Source: Nitrospira sp. | GTDB taxonomy: Bacteria > Nitrospirota > Nitrospiria > Nitrospirales > Nitrospiraceae | DNA length: 64,000 nucleotides | Assembly (NCBI GenBank): GCA_030123605.1 | Contig: CP126123.1 | Location: 3,501,237-3,565,236, forward strand | Reading direction: 5' to 3' | In this document: positions 51,834 to 60,811 of the stretch, one piece after another | How positions within the stretch are numbered: position 1 is the first letter of the stretch | How the letters are laid out: the number at the start of each line of letters is the position of its first letter | Notes under the pieces: generated by a model | What the model saw: only the letters and a program-made list of their open reading frames with translations | What the model was told of the DNA's origin: nothing | Databases searched by the model: none | Position numbers and translations under genes: made by a program

Positions 51834-52328
51834 ATGAGCACGAAGAAACTCAGCGCCGGTATCTTGCTCTACCGCCTGCAAGGCGAGGTGCTCGAAGTCT
51901 TTCTCGTCCATCCCGGCGGTCCTTTTTGGGTGCGGAAAGATGAGGGGGCCTGGTCGATTCCAAAGGGCGAGTATGAGGCGGGCACGGATCCACTGACGGC
52001 GGCCAAGCGCGAGTTCCAAGAAGAAACTGGTTTTGAAGTCGATGGAACATTTCATTCCCTGATCACACTGAAGCAGCCGAGCGGAAAGCTGATCTCAGCC
52101 TGGGCGGTGGAAGGTGATGTCGATGCGTCAGCGCTGGCGAGTAATACCTTCACACTGGAGTGGCCGCCAAAATCCGGGAGGGTCCTGGAGGTTCCCGAAG
52201 TGGATCGCGGAGCCTGGTGCGATATCCCTACCGCGCGGGTAAAACTGCAACCGGGGCAGCGGGGTTTTCTAGATCAGCTGCAACGGCTGCTGCTGAAAGC
52301 CGGTGACGGTGAGGTCAGGTGGGTGTGA
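51834..52328 (+). CDS. NUDIX hydrolase
   Basis: A 164-residue NUDIX-fold protein with the box GEYEAGTDPLTAAKREFQEETGF (residues ~44-66), preceded by WSIPKG. It resembles enzymes that hydrolyse nucleoside diphosphate derivatives or capped nucleotides. The ATG at 51834, after GAGG, gives MSTKKLSAGILLY, the usual family start. Confidence 0.88.
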   Translation: MSTKKLSAGILLYRLQGEVLEVFLVHPGGPFWVRKDEGAWSIPKGEYEAGTDPLTAAKREFQEETGFEVDGTFHSLITLKQPSGKLISAWAVEGDVDASALASNTFTLEWPPKSGRVLEVPEVDRGAWCDIPTARVKLQPGQRGFLDQLQRLLLKAGDGEVRWV

Positions 52329-52383
52329 TCAACTGCAAGGTGTGTCGGTGCGCGACACGCATGACCTGCGCGCCAACACACTA

Positions 52384-52506
52384 CTATCGCTTCCGCAACC
52401 GCACCAGCCGGCGTCCAAGCCAGTCGCGGATGAGGGTGCCGATGACCAGGGCCGGAAAGGCCAACAACCAGAGATACCAGCTTGCCCAGAGCGCGGGGTC
52501 GTGCAT
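52384..52506 (-). CDS. 40-residue single-pass membrane protein
   Basis: A 41-codon ORF (MHDPALWASWYLWLLAFPAL...) with one hydrophobic segment (residues ~6-25) and a strongly basic tail (RDWLGRRLVRLRKR). GAGGAG lies 8 nt before the ATG. Topology N-out/C-in by the positive-inside rule. It is too short for usual ORF calls and of unknown function. Confidence 0.55.
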   Translation of the reverse strand: MHDPALWASWYLWLLAFPALVIGTLIRDWLGRRLVRLRKR

Positions 52507-52770
52507 GAGTAATCTCCTCTTCGTCTACCTGACAAAGGAGCAAGTGCCATACCTGGTTGCCTGAAGTCGATGGACGACACCGGATGCAGAAAAATCTTCA
52601 GTCAATCGCGCAGTTGACGTCTGGGAATGAATCTCGTCTGCCGGCCCATCGCCTCTAAGCAAATTTTTCCCGTCGCAAAAATCTCACAGGGCGTGACGCA
52701 GTCCCCACAGTGGTCAAGGCAGAGCCTTGTCGAATCGGCACACAGAGCGTAGCCTTGCACGGTCGATGTC

Positions 52771-54009
52771 ATGACGACCAATGAGGTCAAGGTAATGGAA
52801 ACCATCTCGACACGTTGCTGCATTGCCGGCGGCGGTCCCGCCGGGATGATGCTGGGCCTGCTGCTCGCCCGCGCCGGAGTCGAGGTGTTGGTACTGGAGA
52901 GACACGCCGACTTTCTCCGCGACTTCCGCGGCGATACCATCCATCCCTCCACGCTTGAGGTCATGTACGAGCTGGGATTGCTGGAGCGGCTGCTCCTCCT
53001 GCCGCACCAGAAAGTCTCACGGATCAAGGCGCAATTCGGTGATCTGGCCCTGACCGTCGCGGACTTTTCATTGCTTTCGACCCACTGTCCCTTCGTCGCC
53101 TTCATGCCGCAATGGGATTTCCTCACCTTTCTCGCCGCGGAGGCGGCTCGGTTTCCGGCCTTTCGCCTGATGATGCAGACCGAGGTGACGGGCTTGATCG
53201 AGGAGACCGGCCGGATCATAGGGTTGAAGGCGCAGACCTCGGAGGGTCGGATCGAGGTGTGTGCCGATCTGGTCGTGGGGGCGGATGGGCGGCATTCGGT
53301 CGTCCGCACCACAGCCGGCTTGTCGGTGGAGGAATTCGGGGCGCCGATGGATGTCTTATGGTTCCGCCTCTCACGTCGGGTAGGCGATCCGGAAGACCCG
53401 ATCGGCCGGTTTGATCGGGGGCGGATCTTCATCATGCTCAACCGGGGAGACTACTGGCAATGTGGGTGTGTGATTCCGAAAGGATCGTATGATCAGCTTC
53501 GGAGCAAGGGGCTGCGGGCCTTCCGCGAAAGTCTCGCGCGGCTGGCACCCTTCGTTGCCGATCGGGTCGGTGACCTTCACGATTGGGAGTCGGTGAGGTT
53601 GCTCACCGTGCAGGTGGATCGGTTGCGTCAGTGGTCGCGCCCCGGTCTGCTCTGCATCGGCGATGCGGCCCATGCGATGTCTCCGGTGGGCGGCGTCGGA
53701 ATCAATCTTGCCATTCAAGATGCGGTCGCGGCGGCCAATCTCTTAGCCGCTCCGCTGCGAGACGGCCGGCTGACATCGGATGATCTCCACATGGTGCAGA
53801 TGCGCCGTGATCGGCCGACCAGGGTGACGCAGCGCATGCAACTGTTCATCCAGAACCGCGTCATCAAACGGGTGCTGGGCGAGGAGGGGCCGCTCCTGGC
53901 CCCGCTCCCGCTTCGCCTCCTTGCGCGCTTTCCCTCTCTGCGCCGCATTCCTGCCCGCCTCATTGGGATCGGGTTTCGACCTGAACATGTGCGCACTCCT
54001 GTCGCGTAG
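52771..54009 (+). CDS. FAD-dependent monooxygenase (UbiH/TetX-like)
   Basis: A 412-residue PHBH-fold flavoprotein: CCIAGGGPAGMMLG (FAD, ~residue 16), the DG-motif region ADGRHSVVR (~170), and GDAAHAMSPVGGVGINLAIQDA (~296). The group hydroxylates aromatic or polyketide substrates and includes TetX and ubiquinone hydroxylases. The next gene, 45 nt downstream, is a TetA-like exporter. Substrate unknown; a detoxification role is inference. Confidence 0.85.
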   Translation: MTTNEVKVMETISTRCCIAGGGPAGMMLGLLLARAGVEVLVLERHADFLRDFRGDTIHPSTLEVMYELGLLERLLLLPHQKVSRIKAQFGDLALTVADFSLLSTHCPFVAFMPQWDFLTFLAAEAARFPAFRLMMQTEVTGLIEETGRIIGLKAQTSEGRIEVCADLVVGADGRHSVVRTTAGLSVEEFGAPMDVLWFRLSRRVGDPEDPIGRFDRGRIFIMLNRGDYWQCGCVIPKGSYDQLRSKGLRAFRESLARLAPFVADRVGDLHDWESVRLLTVQVDRLRQWSRPGLLCIGDAAHAMSPVGGVGINLAIQDAVAAANLLAAPLRDGRLTSDDLHMVQMRRDRPTRVTQRMQLFIQNRVIKRVLGEEGPLLAPLPLRLLARFPSLRRIPARLIGIGFRPEHVRTPVA

Positions 54010-54054
54010 AACTCTCCGGCTTTTTCTGTGCGCCTGACGCGCGAGCCTGGTACG

Positions 54055-55296
54055 ATGGCGCCCTCGATGAGTCAGGCGCAGCCATCGCTTCAACCGCGTC
54101 GAGCAGCGGTGTTCTTTATCCTCGTCACCGTCGTGCTCGACATGTTGTCGTTCGGGATCATCATTCCCGTCCTGCCGAAACTCGTCGAGACGTTTCTGGG
54201 CGGCGACACCGCGGAGGCGGCGGAGATCTACGGCCTCATGGGCACGGCTTGGGCGCTGATGCAGTTCGTCTGTTCGCCGATCCAGGGCGCCCTCTCCGAC
54301 CGGTTCGGGCGGCGGCCGGTCGTATTGCTCTCCAATGTCGGCCTCGGCCTCGATTTCATCCTCATGGCGTTGGCGCCCAATCTGGCTTGGCTCTTCGCCG
54401 GCCGCGTCATCTCGGGCATCGCCTCATCGAGCTTCAGCACGGCCGGTGCCTATATCGCCGATGTCACGTCACCGGACAAGCGTGCCGCGGCTTTCGGCCT
54501 GATGGGCGCGGCGTTCGGGTTGGGTTTTATGCTGGGGCCGGCCGTGGGCGGGCTCTTGGGGGCGGTCGATCCGCGCTGGCCCTTCTGGGGCGCGGCGGCG
54601 ACCAGTCTGCTCAATGCCTGTTATGGATTCTTTGTGTTGCCGGAATCCCTCCCGCGCGAAAAGCAGGCTCCCTTTCGGTGGCGACGCGCCAATCCGCTGG
54701 GGGCGTTGATCCTGTTGCGCTCACACCATGAACTCTTCGGACTGGCGACGGCCACCTTCCTGATGAACCTGGCCCATGTGGTGTTGCCCAGCGTCGCGGT
54801 GTTGTATTTAGGCTATCGCTACGGCTGGGGTCCGTCGGCGGTGGGCTTCACGCTGGCGGCGGTCGGTGCCTGCGCCATGATCGTCCAGGGTACGTTGGTG
54901 AACCCGATCACCACGCGGTTGGGTGAGCGTCGAACCCTGCTTATCGGGCTCCTTTGCGGAGCCGCCGGCTTTGCCATCTATGGACTCGCGCCCACGCCGC
55001 TCGTCTATTGTTTCGGCATTCCGGTGATGGCCTTCTGGGGACTGGCCGGTCCTTCTGCACAAGTCTTCATGACCAGACGCGTAAGTCCGTCCGAACAAGG
55101 ACAGTTGCAGGGCGCCATCGCCAGCCTCACCGGCATCGCCGGCCTGATCGGCCCGAGCCTGTTCGCGCAAACCTTCGCCGCCTTCATCGGTCCACAGGCC
55201 GACCTGCACCTTCCCGGCGCACCCTATCTGCTCTCGACCATCATGCTGTTGATGGGGACGGGAATTGCCTGGCGGGCGACGAGAGGAGCACGATAG
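54055..55296 (+). CDS. MFS transporter, TCR/Tet family
   Basis: A 413-residue 12-helix major facilitator. The first helix, LDMLSFGIIIPVLP, and the loop-2/3 signature GALSDRFGRRPVVLLS are typical of TetA-type drug/H+ antiporters. The ATG at 54055 is chosen over the GTG at 54028. Located just after the TetX-like monooxygenase, so the pair may handle the same toxic compound. Confidence 0.88.
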   Translation: MAPSMSQAQPSLQPRRAAVFFILVTVVLDMLSFGIIIPVLPKLVETFLGGDTAEAAEIYGLMGTAWALMQFVCSPIQGALSDRFGRRPVVLLSNVGLGLDFILMALAPNLAWLFAGRVISGIASSSFSTAGAYIADVTSPDKRAAAFGLMGAAFGLGFMLGPAVGGLLGAVDPRWPFWGAAATSLLNACYGFFVLPESLPREKQAPFRWRRANPLGALILLRSHHELFGLATATFLMNLAHVVLPSVAVLYLGYRYGWGPSAVGFTLAAVGACAMIVQGTLVNPITTRLGERRTLLIGLLCGAAGFAIYGLAPTPLVYCFGIPVMAFWGLAGPSAQVFMTRRVSPSEQGQLQGAIASLTGIAGLIGPSLFAQTFAAFIGPQADLHLPGAPYLLSTIMLLMGTGIAWRATRGAR

Positions 55297-55314
55297 AGTT
55301 TTTCGGCATCCAGT

Positions 55315-56271
55315 CTAGCGAGCGCCATGCACCAAAATCTCACGATGACGATAGATCGCCAGCGCGCGCTGTTCGGCCTCCTCAGCCTCGGCGTTCTGGT
55401 CCGTCTGTCGATAGAGGTCGGCCAGTAGAGCCCAAGCGACCGCCTCCGTCACGGGATCGCGCAGGGTTTGCGAAAGCAGCAGCGCACGTTTTCCTAAGGC
55501 GATGCGTTGGCTGAGTTGCCCGTCGGCAAGGTCCATCTGTGCCAACCGGAGCCGCAGCTTGGCTTCGAAGGGCATCCGATGGTCTGCCTCGGCCAGTCGG
55601 AGCCCCTCATCATAATAGGCACGGGCCTCTGTCTGTCGATCCGATAGCCAATGGACATCCCCCAGCGCCGTGAGCGCGGCAAGTTGTTGTTCAGCATCCC
55701 GCCGCACCCCGGCCTCCCGCCTTGCCTGTTGCAACAATGACAGGCCCTCGTCGGTTCTGCCCTCGCCCACCTGCACCAATCCCAATTGAACCAGCGCCTC
55801 ATTCCATCCCCGCCGTTCGTTGGCGCGCTCGAATAGGGTAATGGCCTGATGGAGTGCGTTCCCGGCCTCCTCGCGGTTACCCAGCCGAGCCGCCACACGC
55901 CCGAGTACCGAGAGGGCGTCGGCATGGGCCAGCCGGTCGGATGTGCGGGCGAAAATAGGGACGGCTTCCTGGAGGGACGTGTAGGCTTCCTGGAGTTTAC
56001 CTTGGCGTTCTTGAACCCGGGCGATTTTTACCAAGGCGGTCGCGATGCCGCGGGGTTGGTTCTTTTCACGGAACCTCGTCAGCGCAAGTCGGTAATAGGT
56101 CAGCGTTTCTGGAAAATGATGTTGATGGTCGTGGATCTCGCCGATGCGAAGCAGTTCGTTGCCCGAGAGTGTGCCGGTGGACGAGACCGGTCGCGCAGCC
56201 ATCGAGTGGAGGAGCGCACAGGCCTGATGGGGGTCGAACAGCAAGAAGAGAAGCAGGACCAGGAGGGGCAT
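55315..56271 (-). CDS. exported TPR-repeat protein
   Basis: A 318-residue protein: signal peptide, then six or so TPR units (HHFPETLTYYRLALTRFREKNQPRG; GKLQEAYTSLQEAVP; GNREEAGNALHQAITLFERAN). It is a probable periplasmic scaffold. The ATG at 56271 follows GGGGAGGA; the extension to 56346 is not supported. Convergent with the MFS gene. Confidence 0.78.
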   Translation of the reverse strand: MPLLVLLLFLLFDPHQACALLHSMAARPVSSTGTLSGNELLRIGEIHDHQHHFPETLTYYRLALTRFREKNQPRGIATALVKIARVQERQGKLQEAYTSLQEAVPIFARTSDRLAHADALSVLGRVAARLGNREEAGNALHQAITLFERANERRGWNEALVQLGLVQVGEGRTDEGLSLLQQARREAGVRRDAEQQLAALTALGDVHWLSDRQTEARAYYDEGLRLAEADHRMPFEAKLRLRLAQMDLADGQLSQRIALGKRALLLSQTLRDPVTEAVAWALLADLYRQTDQNAEAEEAEQRALAIYRHREILVHGAR

Positions 56272-56504
56272 CACGTGATCCTCCCCTGGCGAAGAGCGCA
56301 ACGTCGGACGTGCTTGGACCATTCCCTTTCCTGCCGATCGTTCCACGCATGACGCATCGGGCGCGGCATGTTCAAAAGCATGCGCTGGTAAGGCGGCGAG
56401 GTCAAGTGAGTGGGTGACGTTTCCGAGTCGGAGTGCTTGCCTGTACCGATTCAGAGGGGTAAGATCGGTCGTCTCACCCTGTTTTTCTACAGAGAGGAGG
56501 TGCC

Positions 56505-57275
56505 ATGTCTATGACACGCACGTCTCCCAAGCGAGCGCGGATCTCTCTCGACCGGAGCATCGAGCGCCTGCGCAAGCAGCTCGCCGAGTTGGCCGCCTAC
56601 CTCGGCAAGGGCCACCCGACCCGCAGCCTGGAAGAGTTCGACCTGGAAACGGAACATGTGATTGCGGATCTGCTCGGAGAAACGTCCGAGCTGCTGGAGG
56701 CCTACGAGTATGCCGAGTTCGGCGAAGCGGCCGGCCTGGTGAATCTGACGGATGAAGCGCCGGAAAGTGTCGGGGCGGACGGACAACGGCAACGTCTCCT
56801 GCAGCGCAGCCGGGTGTTGGAGAGCTGCATCGCAGAATTGGAGGCACGGCGGGCCGCCGAATCGAAAGGTGCCAAGGCCGATCGGCAGGTCCTCATCGGT
56901 CCGCAAGTCGCCGAACATATGACGAACGAGATCCGCAGTCTGTCTCAGGACGCCAGCCTGCGCGAAGCGGGGCAAGCCATGGAGAAATGGAAGCTGGGGT
57001 CGCTGCTTCTGACAGACGATCGTGCCTATGTCGGCTTCATTACCGATTCCGCCCTCGCGCGTGCGGTAGTGGCCAACGGGTTGAATCCCACGACCGCCGT
57101 CAAGGTCTGTATGCGAAAGCCGGTGGTGGCCATCGAGGGTAATCGTCCGATCATCGAGGCCGTGCGCCTGATGAAGGACCAAGCGACCCGGCACCTGGCC
57201 GTCACGCAGGATGGCTCCATCATCGGCGTGATTTCGGTGTCCAACATTTTGCGGTACTACTCGGGTGTGGTGTAG
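56505..57275 (+). CDS. CBS-domain protein with coiled-coil N terminus
   Basis: A 256-residue protein. Residues ~10-125 form a helical, charged segment. A CBS pair follows (~140-256: RSLSQDASLREAGQAMEKWKLGSLLL; MRKPVVAIEGNRPIIEAVRLM), which should bind adenine nucleotides. GAGGAGG precedes the ATG. It is followed by a zinc-ribbon protein 45 nt away. Confidence 0.82.
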   Translation: MSMTRTSPKRARISLDRSIERLRKQLAELAAYLGKGHPTRSLEEFDLETEHVIADLLGETSELLEAYEYAEFGEAAGLVNLTDEAPESVGADGQRQRLLQRSRVLESCIAELEARRAAESKGAKADRQVLIGPQVAEHMTNEIRSLSQDASLREAGQAMEKWKLGSLLLTDDRAYVGFITDSALARAVVANGLNPTTAVKVCMRKPVVAIEGNRPIIEAVRLMKDQATRHLAVTQDGSIIGVISVSNILRYYSGVV

Positions 57276-57320
57276 CCGAATATTGTCAATGCCGGCATCC
57301 CAGAGAAGAGGAGGTGAGAA

Positions 57321-57680
57321 ATGGGTCCTACCAAGACGGTGGTGAAGGAAGGCGCACTCTATGAAGCAGTGAGCGGAAAACTCATCCATGCCGGGTTCGC
57401 GACCAGGCAAGAACTGGAAGATTATGTGAGACATCATTACCTGGCCATTCCCGTGGTGGATAACGCAGGCAAGCCATGGCAGCTCGACGGCAAGCCGGTC
57501 TACTGCCTCCGCGGCGTGCAATACGAGACGGTCGACGATCAGAAGGTCCATCTCGCCCGCTGTCCGGATTGCGGCGGCATGGGTATCCGTGCGGACGAAC
57601 TGACCGTCGAATCCGATTGTATCCGCTGCACCGCCTGCGGGCATGAATTCGATGCGCGGTTGGAGATGATGGAAACGTGA
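57321..57680 (+). CDS. small zinc-ribbon protein of unknown function
   Basis: A 119-residue cytosolic protein. The C-terminal third carries two CxxC pairs (CPDCGG and CIRCTACGHEF), a zinc ribbon. The N-terminal part, TKTVVKEGALYEAVSGKLIH, is beta-like. Probable operon with the CBS protein; repeat copy 2 begins 11 nt after the stop. Family not recognised. Confidence 0.7.
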   Translation: MGPTKTVVKEGALYEAVSGKLIHAGFATRQELEDYVRHHYLAIPVVDNAGKPWQLDGKPVYCLRGVQYETVDDQKVHLARCPDCGGMGIRADELTVESDCIRCTACGHEFDARLEMMET

Positions 57681-57690
57681 GGGAGGGGGG

Positions 57691-57777
57691 CCTGCCTGCT
57701 CAGTGTCTTGTGCTCGCGCAACGCGCGGTCGCGGACTCCCCTCGTTGGCCGCGCGCGTGAGACACCGAACAGGCAGG
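57691..57777 (+). repeat. 87-bp hairpin repeat, copy 2
   Basis: Arms of 18 nt with two mismatches, CCTGCCTGCTCAGTGTCT (57691-57708) and AGACACCGAACAGGCAGG (57760-57777), around the core shared with copy 1 (TGTGCTCGCGCAACGCGCGG at 57710-57729, then CCTCGTTGG). Begins 11 nt after the zinc-ribbon stop. Confidence 0.8.
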
Positions 57778-57907
57778 TCCCTGGAGAGACGGGATGGAAA
57801 TTGGAAGGGGCATTGAACACGGTTGAAACTGATACGGCCTTTCCGTCCGGACGGGCCTTCGAAGATGCTCCGGCGAGACATGAGATGGAGAGGAGGAACA
57901 CATCGCC

Positions 57908-58990
57908 GTGACCGACGACAGGAAACCGAAAGATTTCTGGTCGAGCAGACTCGGTCGTCGCCAGATTCTGAAAACGCTCGGTGCGGCGGGAGCGGTGATC
58001 GCCTTGAACGGCCCGCAGGGGTTGGCTCGAGCGCTGGCGGATCACCGGACCCTATCTGGTTCGTCCGAGTCCGGCCCGGACCATTCTGAGGGAACGGTCC
58101 CGCGTCGCCTGTTGGGGAAGACAGGCGTGGAGGTGTCGGCGCTCTGTTTCGGCGGCGCCCATCTGGGGCGCATCGACGGAGAGGCCGAAGCCATGCGGGT
58201 GCTGCACGAAGCCATCGACGCCGGCATCACTTTCATGGACAATGCCTGGGAATACAACCGCGGCATCTCCGAGGAACGGATGGGAAAGGGATTGCAGGGC
58301 CGCCGACAACAGGTCTTCCTCATGACGAAGGTCTGTTCGCACGGGCGCGACAAGAAGGTCGCCATGCAGCAACTGGAAGAGTCCCTGCGTCGATTGCGAA
58401 CGGACTATCTGGATCTCTGGCAGATCCATGAAGTGATCTACGAGAACGATCCCGACCGGCATTTTGCGCCGGGCGGCGCGGCCGAGGCGCTGCTCGACGC
58501 GAAACGGGAGGGCAAGGTCCGCTTTATCGGGTTTACCGGCCACAAGGATCCGAAGATTCACCTCAAGATGCTGGCGCAGGATTTTCCGTTCGATGCCTGC
58601 CAGTTGCCGCTCAACGTCTTCGACGGCACCCACCGCAGTTTCGAGCAGGAGGTCCTGCCGGTCCTGAACCGGCGCGGCATTGCGCCGCTGGCGATGAAGT
58701 CGCTGAGCGGAACGGCCGATGCCGTCAAACAAGGTCTCGTCACCGCCGAGGAGGCCTTGCGCTATGTGTTGAGCCTGCCGGTGGCGACGGTCGTAAGCGG
58801 CATCGATTCGCACGCGGTGCTCAGGCAAAATCTTGCCGTTGCGCGTCGCTTCACCCCGATGACCGTCGCCGAGATGCAGGCTTTGCGGACCCGCATGGCG
58901 CCCTATGCGAGGGCAGGGACCTACGAACCGTTCAAATTTTCCGACCGGTTCGACGGACGGATCGGGCGAGAGCAACAGACCCTCTCCTGA
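57908..58990 (+). CDS. aldo/keto reductase with Tat signal
   Basis: A 360-residue NADPH-dependent oxidoreductase. A twin-arginine signal, GRRQILKTLGAAGA (residues ~16-30), precedes a TIM-barrel AKR domain with the catalytic tetrad visible as MDNAWEYN (Asp, Tyr), MTK (Lys) and WQIHE (His). Export by Tat is unusual but known for this subgroup, which carries cofactor from the cytosol. It begins at a GTG after AGGAGG. Confidence 0.85.
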   Translation: MTDDRKPKDFWSSRLGRRQILKTLGAAGAVIALNGPQGLARALADHRTLSGSSESGPDHSEGTVPRRLLGKTGVEVSALCFGGAHLGRIDGEAEAMRVLHEAIDAGITFMDNAWEYNRGISEERMGKGLQGRRQQVFLMTKVCSHGRDKKVAMQQLEESLRRLRTDYLDLWQIHEVIYENDPDRHFAPGGAAEALLDAKREGKVRFIGFTGHKDPKIHLKMLAQDFPFDACQLPLNVFDGTHRSFEQEVLPVLNRRGIAPLAMKSLSGTADAVKQGLVTAEEALRYVLSLPVATVVSGIDSHAVLRQNLAVARRFTPMTVAEMQALRTRMAPYARAGTYEPFKFSDRFDGRIGREQQTLS

Positions 58991-59077
58991 ACATTCCGCT
59001 GCCCGGTTCCCGTTGAGTGAGCGGGGCCTGGTCAAGAACGTCTTCGGCTCTGTACAATGTCGTCTCGTGAGGGAGAC

Positions 59078-59809
59078 ATGATTCACACGGCCATGAACAT
59101 GGCGGACCACCGTCACTGCCGGGCGCTCTCCAGTTGCTTTCGCGGCAAGCTCTGCGAACAACTCATGAACAGGCCTGCCCATCGCGTGACGAAGGGCGCT
59201 CTCGTCTACGGCCAGGGCGATTCCGCGCAGAGCGTGTTCTTTCTCCGGCAGGGGTTCGTCAAACTCACCTCCTTGACCGAAGATGGGCGTGAATTGATTT
59301 TGCGCCTGCATCAGGCCGGCGAGGTCTTCGGCGAACTCTGTCATTGCACCGGTGAACGGCGCGAACAGGCGGTCGCGATGGAAGACAGTGAGATCGTCGA
59401 GCTGAGCTTCGACGAATTCGTCGCCCACCTCCAGGGCAATCGCCCGGCCTTCCTGCTGTTTCTCTCCAATGTCGCGCAGCAGCTCTCGGCAGCCTATGAC
59501 CAGATCCAGACCCTGTCGTTCAGCAGCACGATGGAACGGCTTGTGCGCACGCTGGGCCGGTTGGCCGATGAGTTCGGCGAACCGGAAGGCGAGTGGGTCC
59601 GGCTCACCCATTATTTTCGTCAGGACGATTTGGCCCAGATGATCGGTGCGCGTCGGGAAGTCGTCTCGACCCTCTTGAACCAGTTGCGCGAACAGGGCCT
59701 CGTCACCTATGCGCGCAAGAACGGGCTCCTCCTCCGCCGCTCCGGGCTCGACCAGTTCCTGGCCTCCGCTGAGAAAACTCCGACGAGTCTCAAGGGATCC
59801 GGCTTCTAA
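59078..59809 (+). CDS. Crp/Fnr-family regulator with clustered cysteines
   Basis: A 243-residue transcription factor with a cyclic-nucleotide-like effector domain (YGQGDSAQSVFFLRQGFVKL) and a C-terminal winged helix (DLAQMIGARREVVSTLLNQL). Five cysteines (C14, C20, C26, C88, C90) suggest an Fe-S or thiol sensor, not cAMP. GAGGGAG precedes the ATG at 59078; 59057 is an alternative. Targets unknown; the region after it has words resembling TTATCCCGCTAACA. Confidence 0.85.
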   Translation: MIHTAMNMADHRHCRALSSCFRGKLCEQLMNRPAHRVTKGALVYGQGDSAQSVFFLRQGFVKLTSLTEDGRELILRLHQAGEVFGELCHCTGERREQAVAMEDSEIVELSFDEFVAHLQGNRPAFLLFLSNVAQQLSAAYDQIQTLSFSSTMERLVRTLGRLADEFGEPEGEWVRLTHYFRQDDLAQMIGARREVVSTLLNQLREQGLVTYARKNGLLLRRSGLDQFLASAEKTPTSLKGSGF

Positions 59810-60016
59810 AACAGCTTCCTCTCCCGCACTGTTATCCCGCTAACAGACAGGACCGCAGCGGTTCTTTATCCTTGCCCATCGATGGTACGGCCGGCATCGG
59901 TGGATCCGGCGATACGTCTTCCACATCGGCATGGGAGGTGTGAGATGGCCTAGGTGCAGGCTTGCTCGAAAGTAAAGCGGTTCATCGTCTGTTATCCGAA
60001 TCAAAGGAGAATGATT

Positions 60017-60670
60017 ATGCGTACGCTGTTTCGTGTGCTTCCCGTGCTGATGTTGACCCTTTCCCCCATCGCCTGCGCGCACAGTGCCGGTTCACCCCCT
60101 GCGGCGCAATCTCGCGCTGCGGCGGCGCAACCCGTCAAGGTGGCGGAAACCAAGGCCGTCCTGCGGGATCTCTGGCTGGGTCATATCCTGTCCATCCGCA
60201 ATGTGGCGGTGGCGACGATGGATCACAATGCTGCCGCGAGAGAGGCGGCTGAAACTGCGGTGGTGGCCAATGCCGAACAGATTGCCCGATCCATCGAGCC
60301 GTTCTATGGAAAGGCTGCCTCCGACAAACTCTTCACGCTGCTGGCCGGCCACTATCAGGGTATCCGCGACCATTTGGACGCCACCGTGGCAGGGGCTGCA
60401 AGCAGGCAAGAGGCGGCCGTCAAAGCGCTCACGGCGAATGCGGCCGAGATCTCGACGTTCCTCAGCGGTGCCAATCCGCATCTGCCGAAGGATACGGTGA
60501 TGGGGTTGCTCATGGCCCACGCCGCCCATCACATCACGGAGTTTCAGCAGCTGAAGGCGGGAGAATATGTGCAGGAGGCCGAGACCTGGAAAGGAATGAA
60601 GCAGCACATCTATGTGGTGGCGGACGCCCTGACCGAGGCGTTGGCCGCCCAATTCCCCGACAAGTTCTGA
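60017..60670 (+). CDS. helical lipoprotein of unknown function
   Basis: A 217-residue protein with a lipobox LSPIAC (Cys20). The mature part is a helical bundle with several His (HILSIRNVAVATMDHNAA; LMAHAAHHITEF), which may bind metal or heme. AAAGGAG lies 8 nt before the ATG at 60017. Family not recognised. Confidence 0.7.
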   Translation: MRTLFRVLPVLMLTLSPIACAHSAGSPPAAQSRAAAAQPVKVAETKAVLRDLWLGHILSIRNVAVATMDHNAAAREAAETAVVANAEQIARSIEPFYGKAASDKLFTLLAGHYQGIRDHLDATVAGAASRQEAAVKALTANAAEISTFLSGANPHLPKDTVMGLLMAHAAHHITEFQQLKAGEYVQEAETWKGMKQHIYVVADALTEALAAQFPDKF

Positions 60671-60811
60671 GGCGATCACCAGGCGATACGTCGAAGCATC
60701 AGGGCCTGTCTCAGGCAGTCAGGTGCGGTTCGTCCGCTCCTGGCTGCCCGGCCCGTTTTCTTCGTTGACTTGCTCGGACGATGCCACATGCGACCTGGAA
60801 GTCGCCGGTTA

